A DNA stretch of 64,000 bases from Bifiguratus adelaidae (Eukaryota; Mucoromycota; Endogonomycetes; Endogonales): contig MVBO01000019.1 in NCBI GenBank assembly GCA_002261195.1, positions 62,001 through 126,000 on the forward strand, given 5' to 3'. The position numbers were made by a program, and so were the translations under genes. Position 1 is the first letter of the stretch, and every line of letters starts with the position of its first letter. Under the pieces are notes generated by a model. It was not told the origin of the DNA, searched no databases, and worked only from the letters and a program-made list of their open reading frames with translations. Of the stretch, positions 23,460 to 33,670 are shown piece by piece.

Positions 23460-24185
23460 CTATGTGTTCATGTAACGCAGCATGGCTATACGATCCCGCC
23501 GATCCTTCTCATGCTGTGCCACAATGTCTAGTCGCTTTTCTGCATCTGGTATCCATTTCGGCTTACTTTGCTGCAAGATATCCTCAGCGGTATGCGTCAC
23601 CTTGGAACGGATGCGATGTAGACCTAGGCCATGCTTATCGTTCTTGATCGCTGTCTTTAGTGGTAACCGACGACCCTCTCCCGTGGGGCCCAATCCATGT
23701 TCGTACACCCATCCTTGTTTCTGGAGCAATTGGAAGCCGACGTTATCAGACTTTAGCGTCAAAGCTTCTGCATTGTTGGTCTCGTATACTCGGCTATGGA
23801 GATGTCCAACTGATTGTTTGTGAAGGGCGTATTGAGATATAGGAACCTTGTGCCCGCAAGTTTCGCACCATATGTGATTTGAAATGGAATGTGTCGTTTT
23901 TTCTAGTTTTGACGTGTCATCATTGTCGATAGACCGCTTTGCAGCAGCATGCGCCGTCTTTGTGGATGCACTTCTCCCAACAAGGCGCTTCAATACATGT
24001 TTCTTGGGTTTGCTCGCCACAAAGTCTCTGTAGAACTTTGCAACGTCCATGGTTGAAGAAACGTGCGCGGGAGCAGGCTGACAATCGTTATGAGTCGTAG
24101 CTGTCTCTTTCACAAAGGCAATCGCACGCTTTGATTGTCGCCGCACTACTGGAATGCCCATTTCATCCTCATCGCCTTCCTCCAT
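23460..24185 (-). CDS. C2H2 zinc-finger / G-patch protein (GPANK1-like, ankyrins absent)
   Basis: Intronless, 241 residues from ATG 24185. A C2H2-like finger (WCETCGHKVPISQYALHKQS, with a downstream His in GHLHSR) is followed by a G-patch (VGFQLLQKQGWVYEHGLGP … GLGLHRIRSKVTHTAEDI). G-patch proteins bind RNA or stimulate DEAH helicases such as Prp43 and Prp2. The finger/G-patch order resembles the C-terminal half of human GPANK1, but no ankyrin repeats are seen. It ends 44 nt from the MRC1 stop (convergent) and starts 65 nt from the divergent L2HGDH ATG, which suggests a shared promoter. Confidence 0.8.
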   Translation of the reverse strand: MEEGDEDEMGIPVVRRQSKRAIAFVKETATTHNDCQPAPAHVSSTMDVAKFYRDFVASKPKKHVLKRLVGRSASTKTAHAAAKRSIDNDDTSKLEKTTHSISNHIWCETCGHKVPISQYALHKQSVGHLHSRVYETNNAEALTLKSDNVGFQLLQKQGWVYEHGLGPTGEGRRLPLKTAIKNDKHGLGLHRIRSKVTHTAEDILQQSKPKWIPDAEKRLDIVAQHEKDRRDRIAMLRYMNT

Positions 24186-24250
24186 GAGAGAAACCTCAAA
24201 AAGTCAAGCGGCGCGACATTTACGGTAATCCATCGAGAGCGAGCCGCGCT

Positions 24251-25602
24251 ATGCTTGCAGTGAGAAGCGCAAGGTCATTGCTACATCGACCGCCGAAGCA
24301 GAGCAAGGCGAGCTTCAGTACTGCTGCGACAGTGGATCTGAGTGTCGATAATGTGGTCATTGGTGGCGGTGTGGTCGGTCTCGCACTTGCCGAGCGATTG
24401 ACTAGAACTAGGTCCCAGGAGACGACAGTGCTCATAGAACGTAACAAACAGATTGGGCAGGACACGAGGTGAGTCGGAAGGAGGTTTTCGCTATCATGTC
24501 TACACCGATAGCTGATTATGTTTATCCGTTTAGCTCCCGCAACAGTGAGGTGATCCATGCCGGCATCTATTACCCCATCGATAGTCTCAAAACGCGTCTT
24601 TGCATCCGTGGTAAGGAGATGCTATACGACGTCTGCGAAAAACACAAGATACCTCACAGAAAGATTGGCAAATGGGTCGTTGGCCATGATGAAGAGCAGC
24701 ATCTCTTTCTCAAGGAGTTACATCAAAAGTCGGAGAAATTAGGAGTGCCGACATCGTTCCTCTCTGAATCAGAGATTGCTCAACAAGAACCTCAACTACG
24801 CGCAAGATACGCACTCTTCTCTCCTACGACAGGTATTGTCGATTCCCATTCGCTGATGGAGTACCTGGAGGGTCGAGTCGAGGAACAAGGCGGCATGATG
24901 GCCTTGAATACCACAGTGCAGAACATTACTGCAATGGATCCGCATCAATCACAAGGCCGATATCATCTTGAGATTGTCACACCGCCTGATTTGCCTACTA
25001 CAGTGCAAGCGATGAGAGTCTTTAATGCTGCAGGTTTATATGCAGACGCTATTGCTAACTTGGTGACACCTGCATCGCAAACAAGCAATGGAGCGATACA
25101 ACCATACAAGTTACATTATGCCAAAGGGCATTACTTTGGATACCGTCCGAAAAACATCAAGGTCAATCACCTCATATACCCATGCCCAGAAAAGAATCTT
25201 GCTGGCCTTGGAACGCACTTGACATTAGACTTGGAAGGGCGCGTTCGCTTTGGACCAGATGTGAAGTATGTCAAACGTCCAGATGATTATGGAGTGAGTG
25301 AAGAGCGACTTCACGAGTTCTATGAAGCCATCCGCGCGTATCTTCCGGATATTATCGAGGATGGCTTGTTTGCAGACTATGCAGGCATAAGGTAGGATGA
25401 AGTATGGGCGCGAAAATGTTCTGAACTGCCACTTAGACCGAAATTGTCTGGTCCTGGAGAGCCTTTTCGAGACTTTTTAATCAAAGAGGATACGGAGCGA
25501 AACCTGGCGGGCTTCTATAACCTTGTCGGTATTGAAAGCCCAGGGTTGACCAGCGCTCTAGCCATCGCCGAATATGTGGATCAAGAGTTGCTGAGCGAAT
25601 AA
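24251..25602 (+). CDS. L2HGDH: L-2-hydroxyglutarate dehydrogenase (FAD, mitochondrial)
   Basis: Three exons (24251–24468, 24534–25391, 25437–25602), 413 residues. The N-terminus MLAVRSARSLLHRPPKQSKA is Arg/Ser-rich without acids, a typical mitochondrial presequence. The FAD-binding Rossmann motif VVIGGGVVGLALAERL follows, then the DAO-fold blocks SSRNSEVIHAGIYYP, GIVDSHSLMEYLE and the C-terminal GIESPGLTSALAIAEYV. The enzyme oxidises L-2-hydroxyglutarate to 2-oxoglutarate, a metabolite-repair step. Length is slightly short of the human enzyme, with no missing core motif. Confidence 0.94.
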
Positions 25603-25635
25603 AATGTACGCAATGACTCTTCTTTGGCTTTGCTC

Positions 25636-26687
25636 TCATGCATCTTCATCGGTGGCATCATCATCAAACTCGACTTCTTGAGGTTTTGTCCTGTTTCCGT
25701 CGACATGAGCCAACGTAGCGGCTTTGCGGATGCGCATACTTACATTCTCACCCGAGGATTGATCAAACTTTGGCCCTTTCGTTTCCGAATCATGTTCATC
25801 TTTGAAGAGGCTGGTTTGGGCGACGCAATGGCCTTTTGAAGGCCGGCTCCGTGCTCACCTTCCCGGCGGGCAGATACCATGCTTTGTGTCAAATCAGTCA
25901 CGGTCTTGCGCGCCTTTTCAGCCTCGTTCTGCAAGCATATCAGAAACAAGGGCATCGAGGATGGTGACATGTGCCTTACTCACCCTATATTTTAGGACTT
26001 CGGCTTCAAGTCGTTGTATTTCACGGACTAGGTAAAGGAAATGTTAGCGATCATCCTTTTCTGTTCTCGCGCGCTCATCCTACCAGGCGCTTCGTTTCCG
26101 CCGCCAATCTTGCATCCTCGCTTAATAACATCGGCTGCAATCTGGATCGGACGATGAGAACGCGTCGAAACAAACGATGAGACACGTACCTCGTCCATTA
26201 ACGTTTTTATGACCTCGTTCTTTGAATTCACAGATAGACGATGTAGATCAAAGACGATAGGATAATTGCTGGTATTGTCAACAGTCAGCTTAAGATGCTT
26301 TAGCAAGTGGTGTGAGTTTATCCTGCCGGGTGCCCTCACCGTGCAACTGGTGTGTGTAGCCGACTCGGTAACGTGGATTTCTCCGTTTTTGAACGCGGTT
26401 TCGAAGCGAGAGGCCAAGTCTGACCAGCTCTTAGACTCTGAGCTGGTAAGCTAGAACATGTTAGCCAGTTGGCGTCTAACGCTTGACCTTACCAAGTGAT
26501 CGCTCGCCTCGCTCCTCACCAACTCGAACTCGAAACAGTCCGACTTTGCATAGACACAAATGGACCAGTGATCCGTGTCAGCTTGTTCGTAACGCACTCT
26601 AGAGTAGACGACATAGCTTGTGAGAGCCGAATGAGTAATCTGAACGAGGTTATTGAGAACAAGCAAAGGTTCAAAAGACGCGTTCAT
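25636..26687 (-). CDS. PAXX-like protein (XRCC4 superfamily, Ku-binding tail)
   Basis: Exons 26687–26493 and 26450–26190 encode an N-terminal head (LTSYVVYSRVRYEQ … SDCFEFELV) and a DLASRFETAFKNG / YPIVFDLHRLS segment like the PAXX head. A coiled coil follows (SEDARLAAETKRL at 26134–26084; REIQRLEAEVLKYR at 26027–25984; NEAEKARKTV from 25928). The tail, exons 25928–25744 and 25690–25636, reads KRKGQSLINPR … EVEFDDDATDEDA, close to the conserved SLINPG … VDFD Ku-binding end of PAXX. PAXX stabilises Ku at double-strand breaks. Splicing both introns around 26084–26189 leaves the frame off by one; retaining 26135–26189 gives a 281-residue frame. The ATG overlaps the TRMT2A stop. Confidence 0.7.
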
Positions 26688-28662
26688 TCGCGTTCAAACT
26701 CTACAATCAATTCGCAATGTTCAGTGTGAGGGAAAAGGTCTACAGGTATGGCTCTGGTCGGTTTGAACGGTGTTCCTTCCCATGCTTTGGAGCTTGGACG
26801 ACAGAGGTTAACAAAGTTTTTGCTGGCTTGCTCTGCTGCGCAAGCGACATAGATGATACGCTTTAGCGTATTGCACTTTCTGACGGCCTTGATGACATCT
26901 TGATGAAGACCACTCCTTCAACACACACATGAGCTTGGTTACATGAAAGGGATATGAAGCCTACCTAGGAGGATCCATGATGGCAACTACCTCTTCATCC
27001 GCTGGCAATCGATTAATGACATGCAGCGCATCCTCAACTTTGGCACACCAATAATCGGCATTATCGACATTGTTTCGCTTTGCGTTCTCCTTGGCATCCT
27101 CAATCGCTTGCGCAACCATCTCGATGCCAATCACTTTCTTGACGGATTTAGCCATGGTGATGCCAATCGTACCGGTACCGCAGCAAAGGTCCAGCAGGGT
27201 CGTTGGCTTTTCGGCATTGACATTGGCCCACTCGGCGCATTTGCTGTAGAGAACTTCGGTTGCTGGTGTGTTGACTTGGAAGAAGGCAGTGGGTGATATC
27301 CGAAAGGTGCAGCCCAAGATTGTTTCATGAATGTATCCCGGTCCTACTAAAACTTCCATCGGCTCCTCTTCTTTGATGCCATTGGATGCTCCGTCCCAAG
27401 ACTGAAATAATAATGTCGTGATATTCAATGTACCCTCGTCGTCTTGTAGCGTTTCGAAAAAGCGTTTCAGGCCCTCCTTTTGCTTGGTCAATTCTTCCGG
27501 CGTGAGATTTTGGGGATGCATCTGCACAATGACCATGCTCTCATTGGTACTTTGCGTCCGTACTTGTAATTGGCGCCAGTGACCTTCTTTTGTCCTCTTG
27601 TCGTACACTGAAAGACCGGATTGATCTACGTATCGCTTCATGGCGTTAGCGATTCTCTTGCCGAGGGGCGTCACAATGAGGGTCTCGGAGGGATCCAGCA
27701 CGGCTGTGATGCCTTCTTTGTACAAGCCGAGCAAAAAGCCAACAGCATTGTCGCCTTGTAAATCTTGGCCGATCGTGAACTCGCATTTTGTTCGATAACC
27801 CGTGGTCACAGGTGAAGGGAGAATATCGGAGACCGGGAATGGAAGACTGGTTCCGGGCAATCTACACTAGAGTCAGTCGGGAGTTGAAGACTACGCGCAC
27901 ATGCACTCACTTATCCATGGCCCATTTGCGAGCCTGATGTTGTTCAGCGCTCATCTGGGGCAAATTCTTCATTTCCTTGATGAAGTTCTTTTGGAGCACG
28001 CTTCGCATCTTGCGCGACTTGTGTATCAATTGGTCCTCATAGGTCATTCTGATTTGATGCGTTAGTCTATAGCCGGCCTAGTGTATCTCTTTCTTACTTC
28101 CACAATGGTGTAACTTGATCTGCCAATTTCTCGGCCGGTGTTCGCGAATCTTCCTTAGTCTCCTTGGGGACCTTGTGCTTGTCATCAAATCGTTGTCTAT
28201 GCGCCTCCGCTCTGACCGTATCTACTTCTGCCGTGATGACATTCTTTTTTATGGTGATGCCGTTGAGCTTCTCACGAGCTGCTTCCATGGCGGCTTCATC
28301 CTTGGCCATGGTCAGGACTTGCCGAACAGGCGCTCATATTGGCAACTTACCTGAAAGGTCACGTTTGCAAAGTCCCATTGCGGCGCTTTCTTCACCTTGC
28401 CATCGACAACGCCATACTGCTTTAAGACTTTGGTGACTGACTTGGGATCGAAAAACTTGGGCATGTTGCCAAGTCGTAGTCGGAACAACATTGGTTCAGC
28501 AGGAGCCTGTTCTGCAATGGTCGAATCGGACTTTGTGGTTGAAGCAACGTCTTGTTGTGTCGTCTCCGGCTCTTCAGTCTTCTCTGCCGGTGCTCTGATA
28601 TCCTCCAACTTTATCCGTTTATATGGCAACTCCTCCACCACACTGTCTACTGGTTCGGACAT
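26684..28662 (-). CDS. TRMT2A: tRNA (uracil-5-)-methyltransferase, TRMT2A-like
   Basis: Five exons: 28662–28351, 28300–28098, 28048–27911, 27861–26965, 26915–26684; 593 residues. An RRM lies at about residues 57–130 (FRLRLGNMPKFFDP, then WDFANVTFQ joined to DEAAMEAAREKLNG). The class-I methyltransferase core of the RumA/TrmA family follows: LLDLCCGTGTIGI (SAM), DPPR, IIYVACAAEQASKNF with the catalytic Cys, and VDLFPHTEHCELIV. The product makes m5U54 (T-loop) in tRNA with SAM. The RRM-plus-methyltransferase layout is that of animal TRMT2A rather than yeast Trm2. COG1 ends 47 nt upstream on the same strand, and the PAXX-like ATG overlaps this stop codon. Confidence 0.95.
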
Positions 28663-28709
28663 AAGTGTTCGGTGCCTCGGGTGGCGCTCATTCTATTTAC
28701 ACGGTGGCG

Positions 28710-31700
28710 CTACTCTGCAATAGGAAGCAAGATGAAGCGTGGTATCTGGGTTGCCATTGGGAGCACATTATGCATATCTGATAGGGTAGACACCTTTCGA
28801 CGACTTGGATATGGAGTTGAGTGAGATTGAATCAGTTTGGACATGTCAAACTTACATTTGGGTGCTTTCAGTGGGACGAAAGAGCAGACCGAACAAGAGC
28901 GATGTCCTTGATTGTTGCTTCTCGACATTTTGCATCAATGGCTTCTCAAAAGAAGTCAAGTCAATAGGGTCAATCTGTAAAGCATGTGAGTCTACAAGTA
29001 AGACCAATTAAGTGTAGTCAATGACTTACTAGGGATCTAAATGTATCCACCACGTTGCGGAAACGCTGTTCTTCAAGCCGATTCCCGCTCGCATGATGAG
29101 ATTGCTCGTCAAACAACTTCTGTATGTATCTAATGTCGAACAGCAGTTGGATGGCCCCACGCTGTGTGATATCCGGTTTGGCCGCACTAAAGTCAATGAA
29201 TGGTTGGAGAATGGCGGATGCAAGTTTGGATTGGAGCTGTGCGAGAATGGTCTTTGGAGAGTTCAGTACTTGCACCTGATACATAAAGATCCGCAACTTA
29301 CTGTCGTAATGTTCTTAACTCCTATAGCATTGATAGCATTGCAGACCTGATAGAGCGTCTGGGTAATGAATGGAGAGCAGTGCGTCGGTAGAGCAGCTTG
29401 ATCGTCCTGAGTTCCGCCTGGAGAGGATGCTGCATTTAGGGTTTAGCCCTCTATGTAAGCTATTGTGAGAAGCAAAGTACCTTCCCAGGTGGTATACTGC
29501 AGCATTTGATCGTCCCAACGGCTATTGGAGAGACCTAAAGCAACACCTTCAGCAGCAGTCTTTGAAAGAGTGTCCAGGTAGGCAAGAAAGCACTCTTCAT
29601 AGACTTGCACGAAGCGTTTCCGAATTACTCTTGTAACTTCTTCAGCTGCGAAGATGGTAAGTATACGCATAACTATTGACGTCTTGCCGACCTTCATTTT
29701 CGTCAGCCGGGGGTATCCGAACGTTTTCGCCCGTAGAAGTGATGCCGGAGGAGAGCTCTGTAGAATCCAAAGCAATCGCTAATGCGATTTGCCCCACTGC
29801 AAGACACAACTTGTCATCTGAACATCGTCAATATCTGTCAGCATCGTATTGTACCCAACATACCTTGATTGCCATTAATGTCTGGCTTGGATAAAGCGAC
29901 CAACTGCTGACAAAATTCGTTCATTGTACGAGCCCACGTGTTGCGATACTCTTGTCGATAGGTCGTGAAATCCCTAAAGTATGATGAGCAGCGAGCAACA
30001 AACTTAGCCGACAATACATACAAAGGTTGTCCAGGGGTAGAAGGTTGCAGGTTATCGGCAGGGTAAAGAGACGGCACAAGATCTCGTTTAATTCGTCTCA
30101 GGGCATTGTCAATTGTCTCACGCACTTTGAGCGTTATTGAATCACCAACAAAGAAATCATCGTCGAGCCGGTTTCGGAACGAGGCGATATCTGCATCGTT
30201 TTGCCACGGTGCTCTGTCTGTCTCTCTTGGTGCTGCTGGAATTCAATCCGATCAGACTTCAGCAAATGCCATTTCATGCACCACTTACGTTCTAGAGTCT
30301 TGTGAGCACTTATCAGCGGTTGCACTTCTGCCCAGACGACCTGGAAGCAGTCCGCTAACATAATTGCATAGTGGTCGTCAAAAGCGCCTTGTATGAGCAG
30401 GTTTTCTATGTCGATAACGTTATCGAAGCAAACTTCGCACATCTTCAGACACCATGAGCACATTGACGAAGACCAAGAGTAATTTTCTTACCTTAGCCCA
30501 TGTTTTGGGTTTTGGGCCCCTTGGTTTGAATGTGGTAGAGGTAGCAACGAGCGTGTGGAGATTCGAGCGAAGTTGAAAAAGGTCATGAGCCGTGGGTATT
30601 TGTGCTAGAATAATGGGCAAATTCCTATGCATGACCTGAATGGCTTGATCTAACCATGAGGAAGCAGTAGTGCGAATCAGATTGTGATCAAGCGTGTCGC
30701 CAAGTTGTGGCTCGAGCATTGGTGCTTTTAGTACGATGTTGGGGAGATGGCGGGATAATAGGTTAACGTTGGTGGAGGGTGAATAAAGCTTTGCCAGAAT
30801 CGCGCGTGTGGGGTCATTGATGCTAAGACTATAATTCTTGGTGGGCTTGCTTTTCGGGTCGCTATTGTCCGTCACGGGTATAAACAGGGTGCCAGAGCGT
30901 AATCGCTCGGTGTATACATCTAGCCACGGCACATCCGCCGTGACTTCGAGAGGCATATAAATGGCATACAATTGCGAAACGGTATCAATGACGAGCTGCA
31001 ATGCCGACGAAAGCTTTTGAGTTGCTGGCTGTGAAGATTGTAATATGCTTTCGATACCCCGAAGACGCATTTGCGTCAAACGTCTCAAGGTGTCCTTTTT
31101 TGTATCTTCGTTGAGGAGAATCAGCGCACACACTGTACATGTCACCGCCTACGTTGGCGATGAGTGGTTTCCGGGACACAACATAAGCTCCATCAACTCA
31201 CCTCGATCGTCTGCTCGGGTTTGCTGAGGAAGGCAATGCCTCTTTCGACGATTTTCCCTTTCAGATGCGCTATAGCATCCCATTGACGATGTGCTATTGT
31301 GAAAGCAGTTTCAATCTGTTCATTCTCACAGATAGTGTCGTATGCTGCCTTGGCAATGCCATACATTTGCGCCGCCGACAGGTACTCATTCGCGTCCAAA
31401 GACTGCCAAATCTTTGGGGTCTCAGCATCATTGAATCTCTTGGCTTGCACCCGCCTACCTGTTCTGGAACATCCACCAAGAGCTTAATCAATGCTGCGGC
31501 CTTGTACAGATCCTGCCGCGTGTGATCTACAGACCTGTTGAGACTTAAGGAGCAATAACCGTTTAGGCAACGTACCATTGCTCTCATTAGGATGAGGCAG
31601 GTGACCTTCTATCCTCTTTTCAATGACCTCATGAACGAGTTCCTCTGACGCATTCTTCACAATGCCCTGAACGCGACTCGCATCTCTCTTCATGGCCGAA

Positions 31701-32010
31701 ATGGAGTCCGTGGCACTCAGCAAGTCCCGGTATCGCTCGCTAACACGCAATAAGGCGTGTGCCCTTTCAAAATTCAACCTACTCGGATCACTTACCCGAC
31801 CAATGTTCGCAAATCCTGTCGTCGAAGCTCAACATTGTGCCTGAAACCGTCAGGTAAGTTCCTTACCGCATCCGCGCCATCAAGGACTTCTCCTTACCCT
31901 ATCGTCCGCTGTAGCCTGCGTAAATCAGGAACACTGTATTTCACCATAAGCTCGTCCACATCCTCAGCCTCAAGGACGGCATGTATGCCATGGTTCGCCT
32001 TCCCTTTCAT
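28710..32010 (-). CDS. COG1: Conserved oligomeric Golgi complex subunit 1
   Basis: Multi-exon gene. ATG 32010 gives MKGKANHGIHAVLE followed by EDVDELMVKYSVPDLRRLQ and, after splicing, VELRRQDLRTLVG joined to ERYRDLLSATDSISAMKRD: the standard COG1 N-terminus. Further exons encode AALIKLLVDVPEQ, NEYLSAAQMYGIAKAAYDTI, and a large block between 31145 and 30480 (SSWLDQAIQVMHRNLPIIL). The end reads IDPIDLTSFEKPLMQNV … LLFGLLFRPTESTQ spliced to a final exon finishing IPRFILLPIAE. COG1 is in lobe A of the COG tether for intra-Golgi retrograde vesicles. I did not fix every internal junction. Confidence 0.88.
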
Positions 32011-32237
32011 GGGCAACTTACAGAATGTTGTGAAATTGAACTCTAGCAAGAGTTGAATGCAGTGAAGATTGAATATAAGCGCTTGAAGAAGCGCTAATGC
32101 TCTTGTTACTCGACACTGTCCTACCTTTGCTAGCCATGAACATGGTTATTGAAAACAATAACACCAGGGATCATGGAGCGAAGCATAGAACACTCGCTTG
32201 AAAAAGTACAACAAACCTACTATATACAACACAGCGA

Positions 32238-32537
32238 CTACTCGGGTCCAGTCTTGCCATCCTGTTGACTCGCCATGTTTGCCTTACCGCTGCTTTGCCG
32301 GTCTCTCATGCTTTCAATTTTCACTTCGGCCTTTTGAAGCATGCGCGACACAGGGGTAGTGTGTTTGTTTGCGGGTCTCCATTGTTCAAATTGTACAGAG
32401 GCTGGCAGTTCGGATTGTTTAGTGTTGACGGGATTAGACTTTGGCGGTGACTGATCGTATGGGTGCACAGTGTCCAAGTTGTCCATGTTTGAGGCAAAAG
32501 GGAGTGCGCGCGAGACAATAGACGTCACTAATGCCAT
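32238..32537 (-). CDS. Small uncharacterised protein (99 aa)
   Basis: Single frame from ATG 32537 to stop 32238. The protein starts MALVTSIVSRALPFAS and is polar afterwards, rich in Pro, Gln and Lys (VHPYDQSPPKSNPVNTKQ; RMLQKAEVKIESMRDRQSSG). I see no domain or membrane segment and do not recognise it. The ATG lies 14 nt after the stop codon of the VAMP7-type SNARE on the same strand and out of frame with it. It could be a separate gene, a second cistron, or a chance frame in the SNARE 3' UTR. Confidence 0.45.
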   Translation of the reverse strand: MALVTSIVSRALPFASNMDNLDTVHPYDQSPPKSNPVNTKQSELPASVQFEQWRPANKHTTPVSRMLQKAEVKIESMRDRQSSGKANMASQQDGKTGPE

Positions 32538-32551
32538 TTATAGTATTTTAA

Positions 32552-33622
32552 TTAATTACGACAACGACTCCAACCTGCAGAACAATGAAATGATCTATGG
32601 CGACCAAACTTTAGATTGAACCTACCTGGAAATCCACATGCAAAGCTAACAATGAAATAGATGATGAGCTGTAAAAACGCAGTGTGAGTGAACACGGCTG
32701 GTGGACGTCCATGGACTTACCACCACTACCAATGCTAGTACCGCCATCAATTTGGTGTTCTTCCACCACATGGAACGCTGTTGCCATCGTCAGTTCATAC
32801 ATACGCGACAATCGCAACGGCATACCTTCAATTGAGTGGAACGCTTCTTGAAAGCAAAAGCTTGCTGATTTAAATTGTCGGTCTTGTCCACAAGCAATTC
32901 AATACGCTCCCCTCGTTCAAGGACGCGCTCTGATTTTCTTCGTCAGTCCTGGCACGCAAACCGCACTTCTCGACTTGCCTATATTGTGCACCATCACATC
33001 CTTCACTTGCTCAATCTCTCCATGGACTTGCTTAAGTTTATCAGCATTTGTGTTCGTCGAATAGTATTCCTAGCGCATCATGAGCATCCCGGTGACCAAC
33101 AAACATAGACTCACCATCAACTTGGATATCGTTTGCGAGAACTCGTGCATGCCATACGGAGGAGCAGCTTCGATAGCGCCAGAATTGTAGGCAGCTCTGA
33201 ATCGTTGTTTAATGTCTTGAAGGAACGTAAAAGGTATTCTACGCCCGAATGAATCATCTAGAATGCCTTGTCAGCCTATCGAGTGTGATAAAGGAAGGGA
33301 GCGCTAGCTTACCGGCCATGCACATGTAGGTGAGTCCATCTTCGCAAATGTAGTGGAAAAGGTATCTGTAAAGCGAGCTGAGCTGAGCATAATGCTTATA
33401 GAACAGCAACGCCAAGTTACCTGTCATAGACGTAGGTGAGTTTGGAGTTGTTGGGAGGTATCTTTTCCAAGATGGCCTGGGTGACTAAGGTGCAAAGATT
33501 AGCTGCTAAAAAAACACCGGAATAGCGATATGACGAGTACCTTGTGTAAAGTTACCAGTGCTGCTGGTGTGCTCGGCAAGAATGACAGAGCCCCGCGCTA
33601 CCAAGCCGTAAATGAGCGACAT
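32552..33622 (-). CDS. Longin R-SNARE, VAMP7-type
   Basis: Multi-exon. ATG 33622 starts an N-terminal longin domain: MSLIYGLVARGSVILAEHTS, then LTYVYDRYLFHYICEDGLTY and SFGRRIPFTFLQDIKQRF. The R-SNARE helix runs through 32.9–32.8 kb. The C-terminal membrane anchor is MWWKNTKLMAVLALVVV spliced to LIIYFIVSFACGFPG, and a last short exon after a 52-nt intron adds WSRCRN. VAMP7 proteins drive fusion with vacuole, endosome or plasma membrane. The gene starts 48 nt after the POL2 stop and ends 14 nt before the next same-strand ATG. Internal exon edges in the SNARE helix were not all resolved. Confidence 0.88.
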
Positions 33623-33670
33623 GCTGCCAAAGAGACGTTCAATTTCCGTGTCACACGAAACAATGGAAGT

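Noticed and set aside
28301-28350. 33-nt intron in TRMT2A needing an abnormal splice site
   Set aside because: A normal 50-nt intron ending GCCAAG restores the RRM frame (VTFQ to DEAAM).
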